Part shown: positions 7,483 to 12,904 of the stretch, piece after piece
Layout of the letters: the number at the start of each line of letters is the position of its first letter
Numbering within the stretch: position 1 is the stretch's first letter
Assembly: GCA_900545865.1 (NCBI GenBank)
Contig: URAN01000041.1
Span: forward strand, 1 to 25,687
Reading direction: 5' to 3'
Origin: an uncultured Eubacteriales bacterium
Lineage (GTDB): Bacteria > Bacillota > Clostridia > Monoglobales > Monoglobaceae
DNA length: 25,687 nt
Program-made: the position numbers and the translations under genes
Notes under the pieces: generated by a model
Database searches by the model: none
The model's input: only the letters and a program-made list of their open reading frames with translations
What the model was told of the DNA's origin: nothing

Positions 7483-8544
7483 CTATTTGCTCTTTTTCGG
7501 GGGCTTTGCAACCGGCGTCAGCGGCGTTTCCGTCACGCTGTCGGCGGCGTCCATATCGGGAAGTCCCGCCGCGGCGCGGACTTTCATCTCAATCTCTCTG
7601 CAAAGCTCGGGATTGTCCTTTAAAACATTCTTTGCGTTTTCACGTCCCTGACCGAGCCGCATATCATCATATGAGAACCAAGACCCGCTTTTCTTTATTA
7701 TGTCATAATCAACCGCAACATCGACAATGTTTCCGATTTTTGAAATTCCTTCACCGTAAACAATGTCAAATTCCGCCTCGCGGAATGGCGGAGCAACCTT
7801 GTTCTTTACAACCTTAACCTTTGTCCTGTTACCGGTGGCACCGTCCTCACCCTTGAGTGTCTCGATTCGGCGTACATCGAGTCTGACCGACGCATAGAAT
7901 TTGAGTGCGCGTCCGCCCGTGGTCGTTTCGGGGCTTCCGTAAGAAGAACCGACTTTTTCTCTGAGCTGGTTTATAAATATCGCAATTGTATTTGAACGGT
8001 TCACAACACTTGCCAGCTTTCTGAGCGCCTGTGACATAAGCCTTGCCTGTAAACCGACATGGGCGTCACCCATAAGCCCTTCTATCTCCTGTTTCGGAAC
8101 AAGCGCCGCAACCGAATCGACAACGATTATGTCAATCGCACCGCTTCGGCAAAGCTGTTCGGTGATTTCAAGAGCCTGTTCGCCCGTATCCGGCTGTGAA
8201 ACGATAAGTTCGTCAATATTAACGCCCAAATTTTGTGCATAAACGGGATCCAATGCGTGTTCCGCATCAATAAACGCCGCTTCGCCGCCGAGCTTTTGAG
8301 CCTCTGCCACAATATGCAAAGCAACGGTCGTCTTACCGGAAGATTCGGGACCGTATATCTCGATTATTCTTCCTCTCGGAACGCCGCCGATACCCAAAGC
8401 GACGTCAAGCGACAGCGCACCCGTCGGTACAGCTTCTATCCGAGCATCGCTCTTGTCGCCCAAACGCATAACAGAGCCTTTACCGAACTGTTTTTCTATC
8501 TGACCGAAAACGCTTTCAAGCGCTTTCTTTTTCTCTTCATTCAT
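7483..8544 (-). CDS. recA: recombinase RecA
   Basis: RecA forms filaments on single-stranded DNA, catalyses strand exchange and stimulates LexA self-cleavage. The 353-residue sequence is canonical: Walker A GPESSGKT at residues 65-72, the VDSVAALVPKQEIEG region, the loop L1 GDAHVGLQARLMSQALRK, and loop L2 near GSSYGSPETTTGGRALKFYAS. The SD GGAGG is 8 nt before the ATG. A perfect consensus sigma-A promoter lies about 50 nt upstream. I see no canonical Gram-positive LexA box in the 122-nt spacer. pncC lies upstream and recX downstream. Confidence 0.98.
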   Translation of the reverse strand: MNEEKKKALESVFGQIEKQFGKGSVMRLGDKSDARIEAVPTGALSLDVALGIGGVPRGRIIEIYGPESSGKTTVALHIVAEAQKLGGEAAFIDAEHALDPVYAQNLGVNIDELIVSQPDTGEQALEITEQLCRSGAIDIIVVDSVAALVPKQEIEGLMGDAHVGLQARLMSQALRKLASVVNRSNTIAIFINQLREKVGSSYGSPETTTGGRALKFYASVRLDVRRIETLKGEDGATGNRTKVKVVKNKVAPPFREAEFDIVYGEGISKIGNIVDVAVDYDIIKKSGSWFSYDDMRLGQGRENAKNVLKDNPELCREIEMKVRAAAGLPDMDAADSVTETPLTPVAKPPKKSK

Positions 8545-8589
8545 TTGTGTGTCCTCCGATTTAAATAATATCTGCGTACAATTATCTAT

Positions 8590-8618
8590 ATTATAGAATA
8601 CAGTTTTTTAAGTGTCAA
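8590..8618 (-). promoter_or_regulatory. consensus sigma-A promoter of recA
   Basis: On the minus strand TTGACA (8618-8613), 17 nt, TATAAT (8595-8590): a perfect match in both hexamers and in spacing. Transcription would begin near 8583, giving a leader of about 40 nt. Confidence 0.9.
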
Positions 8619-8666
8619 GCGGTTTTTTCAAAATTCATAAATATTATGTAATTTATACAAAACAAC

Positions 8667-9203
8667 TCAAACCGCCGTCCGTTTCACAAGTTCAAGAACA
8701 TAAAGACAAGTCTTGCGCCGTACCTCAAAACGGTCACCGTCAAGGTTCAGCCGACAAAAACAATGTATATCCTTTGTACTTATACTTATGTACACAAGCC
8801 CGACCGGCTTTTCGGGCGTGCCGCCGCCCGGCCCGGCAATCCCGGTAACGCCCGCGCCTATGTCCGCGCCGAGAGCAAGCCTTGCGCCGCGGCTCATTTC
8901 AAGAGCGGTTTGATACGATACCGCCCCGTATTTTGCGAGCGTTTCGTGTCTGACACCTATCAGCTTTTCTTTTTGTTCGTTCGCATATGTTACAAAACTT
9001 CCGTCAAAGCACTCTGACGCGCCCGATACCGCCGTCAGCATCTCGGCGAGCATTCCGCCCGTACAGCTTTCCGCGAATGTAATATGTTTGCCGCCGTTTG
9101 TCAGAGCTTCGATTATTTCGGCACAAAGACGGCGTTCCGATTCGGGACTTTGGTCAATCGTTATATCTTCTTGACGTACCTCAATAAAATCATTTTCGTT
9201 CAT
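8667..9203 (-). CDS. pncC: nicotinamide-nucleotide amidohydrolase PncC (CinA C-terminal domain only)
   Basis: PncC deamidates nicotinamide mononucleotide to nicotinate mononucleotide in NAD recycling. The 178 residues correspond only to the CinA C-terminal domain, with TFAESCTGGMLAEMLTAVSG near residue 43 and VTGIAGPGGGTPEKPVGLVY near 120. The N-terminal molybdopterin-binding-like (COG1058) domain of full-length CinA (about 410 residues, as in Bacillus) is missing. Only 34 nt separate the start from thiI, so no remnant is hidden upstream. The first ~25 residues are acidic and unlike CinA. The start has the SD AAAGGTG. The cinA-recA neighbourhood of Bacillota is kept in spite of the domain loss. 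Confidence 0.92.
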   Translation of the reverse strand: MNENDFIEVRQEDITIDQSPESERRLCAEIIEALTNGGKHITFAESCTGGMLAEMLTAVSGASECFDGSFVTYANEQKEKLIGVRHETLAKYGAVSYQTALEMSRGARLALGADIGAGVTGIAGPGGGTPEKPVGLVYISISTKDIHCFCRLNLDGDRFEVRRKTCLYVLELVKRTAV

Positions 9204-9237
9204 CTTAAATCAAGCACCTTTCATAAACCGCCTTTGA

Positions 9238-10407
9238 CTATAAATCAATAATTTCACGGTCTTGTATCGCTTTTTCCATCATACCCTCGGGGTCGGTCAA
9301 AAGTTTTTCCGCCTCTTGAATCTCGGAAATGGACGGTTTTGTTTTCGGATGCTTGGGTACAAATATCGTACAACAATCCTCATAAGGCAAGATTGATGTT
9401 TCGTATGTGTCAATCTTTTTTGAAATCGTTACAATCTCCTCTTTATCCATACCGATACACGGACGGAAAACAGGCATATCGACCGCGTTGTCGGTAACGA
9501 CAAGACTTTCCATTGTCTGGCTTGCCACCTGTCCTATGCTCTCGCCTGTGATAAGAGCCATCGCGCCGCTCTCGCGTGCGATTTTTTCGGCGATTCTCAT
9601 CATAAGTCTGCGCATTATTATCGTGAGATAATTCTTGGGACATTTGTCGATTATGTCGAGCTGAATATCCGTGAACGGAACAATGTGCAGACGTATGGGA
9701 CCCGTGTATTGGGTCATAATTTTTGCAAGTTCAATGACCTTTTCTTTTGCACGGTCAGAGGTGTACGGATGGCTGTGAAAATGCACCGCGTCCAATACAA
9801 CGCCGCGCTTTGAAATCATCCACCCTGCAACGGGGCTGTCTATACCGCCGCTGAGCAAAAGAGCCGCCCTGCCTGCCGTTCCGACAGGCATTCCACCCGC
9901 GCCGCTGATCTTTTGGGTGAAGATGAACGCTTCTTTTCTAATTTCTATCTGAACAAGTATGTCGGGATTATGTACGTCAACACTCAAACCCTCGGTATTC
10001 TTTAAGATTACCGCGCCCATATGACGGCAAAGCTGTGGCGAATTCATCGGGAACTGCTTGTCCTCGCGCTTTGCCTCAACCTTGAATGTCTTTCCGTTCA
10101 AATCAATTTGTGACAAACATTCGAGAGTTGTGCGCTCAATATCCTCAATGGTCTTTTGGCACTTTGCCGCCGGGCAAATATTTACTATACCGAATACCTT
10201 TGACAAACGCTCTGTTGCCGCCTGCATATCAATGTCATCGCCGAGCGGTTCGACATATACGGTTGACTGTGACTTTCTTATCGAAAATTTTCCCAGCGGA
10301 GCAAGTGCTTTTGCCACATTGGCAAGCAACTGTTTTTCAAACATCGGGCGGTTTAAGCCTTTTAGCGAAATTTCTCCGTATTTTAAAAGAATTATATCTG
10401 CTTTCAT
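9238..10407 (-). CDS. thiI: tRNA 4-thiouridine synthase ThiI
   Basis: ThiI adenylates uridine 8 of tRNA and inserts sulfur to give 4-thiouridine; in some bacteria it also serves thiamine thiazole formation. The 389-residue protein has an N-terminal ferredoxin-like/THUMP region (about 1-170) and a PP-loop ATPase domain with LLSGGIDSPVAGW (SGGIDS at 186-191). EDCCTIFVPKHPKTKP, with Cys345 and Cys346, lies near the C-terminus. The rhodanese domain of E. coli ThiI (482 residues) is absent, as in Bacillus, so sulfur is probably delivered directly by the adjacent desulfurase. The SD AAGGAG is clear. A strong hairpin abuts this SD. Confidence 0.95.
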   Translation of the reverse strand: MKADIILLKYGEISLKGLNRPMFEKQLLANVAKALAPLGKFSIRKSQSTVYVEPLGDDIDMQAATERLSKVFGIVNICPAAKCQKTIEDIERTTLECLSQIDLNGKTFKVEAKREDKQFPMNSPQLCRHMGAVILKNTEGLSVDVHNPDILVQIEIRKEAFIFTQKISGAGGMPVGTAGRAALLLSGGIDSPVAGWMISKRGVVLDAVHFHSHPYTSDRAKEKVIELAKIMTQYTGPIRLHIVPFTDIQLDIIDKCPKNYLTIIMRRLMMRIAEKIARESGAMALITGESIGQVASQTMESLVVTDNAVDMPVFRPCIGMDKEEIVTISKKIDTYETSILPYEDCCTIFVPKHPKTKPSISEIQEAEKLLTDPEGMMEKAIQDREIIDL

Positions 10408-10422
10408 TTGCGTTTTCTCCTT

Positions 10423-10451
10423 AATAACACGGGATTTTGCATCCCGTTATT
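10423..10451 (-). promoter_or_regulatory. hairpin abutting the thiI ribosome binding site
   Basis: ACGGGAT (10429-10435) and ATCCCGT (10441-10447) make a perfect 7-bp stem with a 5-nt loop, and AATAAC at 10423-10428 can alternatively pair with GTTATT at 10446-10451 to lengthen it. On the minus-strand mRNA the stem ends directly at the thiI SD AAGGAG, so folding could limit initiation. No U-tract follows, so it is not a typical terminator. Confidence 0.5.
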
Positions 10452-10488
10452 TAACATTTTTGATTATTATGTATATTACAATCCATAG

Positions 10489-10507
10489 GGGCGGATATTA
10501 TCCGCCC
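10489..10507. repeat. palindrome after iscS, possibly a REP-like unit
   Basis: GGGCGGAT (10489-10496) and ATCCGCCC (10500-10507) form a perfect 8-bp stem with a 3-nt loop six bases from the iscS stop. No U-tract follows. The flanks (TAGGGGCG ... CGCCCG) resemble, from memory, short palindromic units dispersed in some gut Clostridia genomes. Only one copy is in this window, so its repetitive nature is unproven. Confidence 0.55.
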
Positions 10508-10512
10508 GTTGT

Positions 10513-11661
10513 TTATCTTAAATTCAGCTTGCGCAGGCGCTTGACTATCGCCGCCGCAGCCGCCGCAACTTTATCCGCCTCTGCCTCGGTGTTGAATTCA
10601 CAAAGACTGAATCTTATGCTTCCGTCAATCATCGTTCGGTCAACGCCTATCGCCGTTAAGACATAGCTCGGTTCTTTTTTATGGCTCGAACACGCCGAAC
10701 CGCTCGATACATATATTCCCTCATTTTCGAGAGAGTGCAAAAGAACCTCAGAGCGAACACCGCCGAACGAAACGTTCAGAATGTGCGGTGCGCAATCTTG
10801 GGGTGTATTTATTCTTATATTGTCAATGTTTTCGACAAGCTTTTGTTTGAGCCTGTTTAAAACCTTTCTCATATGTTCCGTCGATGTTTTAGAATTGGTA
10901 TGGCACTTTTTTGCCGCAACGCCCAGACCGGCTATGCCCGGTACGTTTTCCGTTCCCGGTCTTATGCCTTTTTGTTGTCCGCCGCCGAAAAGTATCGGGT
11001 CAAGGTGCGTTCCTTTTTTGATATACAAAACACCTGTGCCTTTCGGACCGTGTATTTTATGACCGCTTATGCTCATTAGGTCAATGCCGAGTTCCGACGG
11101 CTTGCACGGAACTTTACAAAATCCCTGTACGGCATCAACGTGAAAATATGCGTCCGGGGCTTTCTTGCGAACAATTTTTGACATCTTTGCAATCGGCTCA
11201 ACCGTACCAATCTCATTATTCACAAGCATCGCCGTAACAAGCGCCGTGTCGGGCGTTATAAGCTCTTCAAATTCGGACAAGATAACCTTGCCGTCGCTGT
11301 CAACGGGCGCAAACTCAACCGTGTATCCTTGTTCCTCGAGAGAGTAAAGGGTGTTCAGCGTTGCCGGATGTTCAATCGGTGTCGAGACAATTTTTTTATG
11401 TCTTGACGCGGCACATACGCCTCTTATGGCAAGGTTGTTTGACTCCGTTCCGCCCGAAGTATAAAAAATTTCATCGGTGCGAACGCCGAGAGCATCGGCA
11501 ATCCCCGAGGTTGCCTCTTTAATTTCTTTTTCCGCCGCGATACCGAGACGATGCAGCGATGACGGATTGCCGTAATTGTTTCGCATTACGTCGGCAACCT
11601 TGTCGCACACGCTTTGGTACGGGCGTGTGGTAGAACTGTTGTCAAGATATATTTCCATCAC
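10513..11661 (-). CDS. cysteine desulfurase, NifS/IscS family
   Basis: This PLP enzyme takes sulfur from cysteine as a protein persulfide for iron-sulfur clusters and thiolated tRNA. The 382-residue sequence shows EIYLDNSSTTRP at the start, PLP lysine Lys202 in SISGHKIHGPKG, and the catalytic Cys324 in VSSGSACSSHKK, a loop of the IscS/NifS (group I) kind. thiI lies 105 nt downstream, so delivery of sulfur to tRNA uridine 8 is the most likely role; a general cluster role is also possible, and no iscU is present. The GTG at 11661 and the ATG at 11658 are both served by the SD AAAGGA, so the first residue is uncertain. A promoter lies about 100 nt upstream. Confidence 0.93.
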   Translation of the reverse strand: MMEIYLDNSSTTRPYQSVCDKVADVMRNNYGNPSSLHRLGIAAEKEIKEATSGIADALGVRTDEIFYTSGGTESNNLAIRGVCAASRHKKIVSTPIEHPATLNTLYSLEEQGYTVEFAPVDSDGKVILSEFEELITPDTALVTAMLVNNEIGTVEPIAKMSKIVRKKAPDAYFHVDAVQGFCKVPCKPSELGIDLMSISGHKIHGPKGTGVLYIKKGTHLDPILFGGGQQKGIRPGTENVPGIAGLGVAAKKCHTNSKTSTEHMRKVLNRLKQKLVENIDNIRINTPQDCAPHILNVSFGGVRSEVLLHSLENEGIYVSSGSACSSHKKEPSYVLTAIGVDRTMIDGSIRFSLCEFNTEAEADKVAAAAAAIVKRLRKLNLR

Positions 11662-11730
11662 ATATCAATTCCTTTCGATATTTAAAAGCCTGTATCTGTC
11701 AAGCCTTTGGCTGTAATAATCAATATTTCG

Positions 11731-11749
11731 GCATAACAAAAGTTTATGC
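11731..11749 (-). promoter_or_regulatory. hairpin in the desulfurase leader
   Basis: GCATAA (11731-11736) and TTATGC (11744-11749) form a 6-bp stem with a 7-nt loop within a leader of about 95 nt between the predicted transcription start and the GTG. A second small stem, AGCC and GGCT around TTT, lies at 11702-11712. The remainder of the 295-nt gap up to 11956 is AT-rich, and I see no gene or clear terminator in it. Confidence 0.35.
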
Positions 11750-11761
11750 TACTGACTTATT

Positions 11762-11790
11762 ATTGTATCACAACGCGAAATCTTTTTCAA
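11762..11790 (-). promoter_or_regulatory. extended -10 promoter of the desulfurase gene
   Basis: On the minus strand TTGAAA (11790-11785), 17 nt, TACAAT (11767-11762), with TGA directly before the -10 giving an extended -10 element. It would drive the desulfurase, thiI and pncC. Confidence 0.65.
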
Positions 11791-11956
11791 CTGTTTTGAA
11801 CGTATTTATTATTTTTTATGATATTTGCCATATTTTCAAACTTTCTTTGCAAAGGCGTTCTCTGATTTTATCCCCTGTTTCTTGGCAAAATTTTTCTTAC
11901 TTTCATAATATGCAAAACTCGTCCGAAAAGTGAAACGGAATTGAAATTAAATATAT

Positions 11957-12307
11957 TTATTTTTTGGGCTTTTTTATAATCTCTCTTATCCCGACAAAGA
12001 GCAAAAAAACACCGAACATCCTGCGCAGGACGGAATTATTCATTTTCATGGCGATGACCGAACCGCCGAGCGCGCCGACAATTCCGCAAAGCCCTATTAT
12101 CGCCGCAACCTTTAAATCCGCACTTTTGTTCTTGATGTGAATAACAAGCGCGATTATCGCCGTCGGCAAAAAGTATACAAGGTTTATCCCCTGTGCAAGT
12201 TTTTGTTCAATGCCGTAAAAAAGCGTGAGCGCAGGGATGAGAATCGCGCCGCCGCCTATGCCCATACCGCTTATTATTCCGCTTAAAAAACCGATAACGA
12301 CCGACAC
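11957..12307 (-). CDS. half-size TauE/SafE family membrane transporter (second of pair)
   Basis: TauE/SafE proteins are membrane transporters, several linked to export of sulfite, sulfoacetate or other organic anions. This 116-residue protein covers only one of the two repeats of a usual ~250-residue member. It has about four hydrophobic segments and one copy of the glycine-rich signature, GMGIGGGAILIPAL near residue 15. The start is GTG at 12307 with the SD GGAGG 8 nt upstream; an overlapping ATG is out of frame. A second half-size member lies 120 nt upstream in the same direction, so the two probably assemble into one transporter. The substrate is unknown; nearby sulfur genes are only a hint. 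Confidence 0.8.
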   Translation of the reverse strand: MSVVIGFLSGIISGMGIGGGAILIPALTLFYGIEQKLAQGINLVYFLPTAIIALVIHIKNKSADLKVAAIIGLCGIVGALGGSVIAMKMNNSVLRRMFGVFLLFVGIREIIKKPKK

Positions 12308-12392
12308 ATCGACCGCCTCCTATCATTTAATACATTTATAATTTTATTATATTGAATAACCGCGCAATTTTATGCCGTTTATTCGCGTGTTC

Positions 12393-12413
12393 GGAACGGT
12401 TTGGAACCGTCCC
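12393..12413. repeat. inverted repeat between the two TauE halves
   Basis: ACGGTT (12396-12401) and AACCGT (12405-12410) pair around TGG, with two further pairs beyond one mismatch. It lies in the 120-nt spacer between two genes that should be coexpressed and lacks a U-tract, so it is not a convincing terminator. It may be a small dispersed palindrome. Confidence 0.35.
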
Positions 12414-12427
12414 TGCGGAATTAATAT

Positions 12428-12802
12428 TTACCGAAATATCATCTTGACCGCGGTGACGATTATCACTGAACCGAATACGATTTTAAGCCACCGCACAGAA
12501 ATTTTTGATAACAGCTTTGCACCGAGCGCGCCGCCGATAAGTCCGCCCAACGTCACGGGAAGCCACAGCGAAAAATCAAACCAGCCGCCGCGAATGTATA
12601 AAACCGAGCTGACCGCCGACATCAAAAAAATTACGGCGATTGCCGTTGCGTGCGACTTTTTTTCGTCCATATCCAAAAACTTTTCCATTGCCGGAACGAC
12701 CACACATCCGCCGCCCGCACCGAACAATCCGTTAAGCACGCCGCTTGTCACACCTATCATCGCGTAACATATATATTTTTTAAACTTATTTTTGTCTTTC
12801 AA
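12428..12802 (-). CDS. half-size TauE/SafE family membrane transporter (first of pair)
   Basis: This 124-residue membrane protein carries one TauE/SafE repeat with the signature GLFGAGGGCVVVPAM near residue 25, followed by KSHATAIAVIFLMSAVSSVLYIRGGWFDF, typical of a first half in full-length members, and four hydrophobic segments. It begins with TTG at 12802 behind a weak SD-like GGCGGTG; the next in-frame ATG would remove 14 mainly charged residues and has no SD. There is no frameshift evidence joining it to the downstream half: each has its own start signal and a 120-nt spacer lies between. Together they supply about eight membrane segments, the size of one normal transporter. Confidence 0.8.
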   Translation of the reverse strand: MKDKNKFKKYICYAMIGVTSGVLNGLFGAGGGCVVVPAMEKFLDMDEKKSHATAIAVIFLMSAVSSVLYIRGGWFDFSLWLPVTLGGLIGGALGAKLLSKISVRWLKIVFGSVIIVTAVKMIFR

Positions 12803-12831
12803 ATCATTACACCGCCGTTCTTTTTCTCAAT

Positions 12832-12875
12832 AAAAAAGCAAAGACCGCTGATACAGCCGTATCAATAGTCTTTGC
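12832..12875 (-). terminator. intrinsic terminator of the beta-galactosidase gene
   Basis: GCAAAGAC (12838-12845) and GTCTTTGC (12868-12875) form the outer stem, and TGATAC with GTATCA form an inner stem around AGCC. On the minus strand the structure is followed at once by six U residues (12837-12832), an ideal intrinsic terminator about 30 nt after the stop. It isolates this gene from the TauE pair. Confidence 0.87.
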
Positions 12876-12904
12876 ATATTTTATTTTGTTTATTCTTATA
12901 TCGT

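Noticed and set aside
7107..7651. Plus-strand open frame covering the recA-recX repeats
   Set aside because: It arises because the repeats and the antisense of recA and recX happen to lack stops in that frame; there is no start signal or domain.
11791..11956. Hidden small gene or terminator after the TauE pair
   Set aside because: Apart from the 10-bp palindrome CTTTGCAAAG, I see no open frame with an SD and no stem with a U-tract.
11957..12802. Frameshifted single TauE/SafE gene
   Set aside because: The two halves are separated by 120 nt, and each has a start codon and upstream SD-like sequence; a single indel could not join them.
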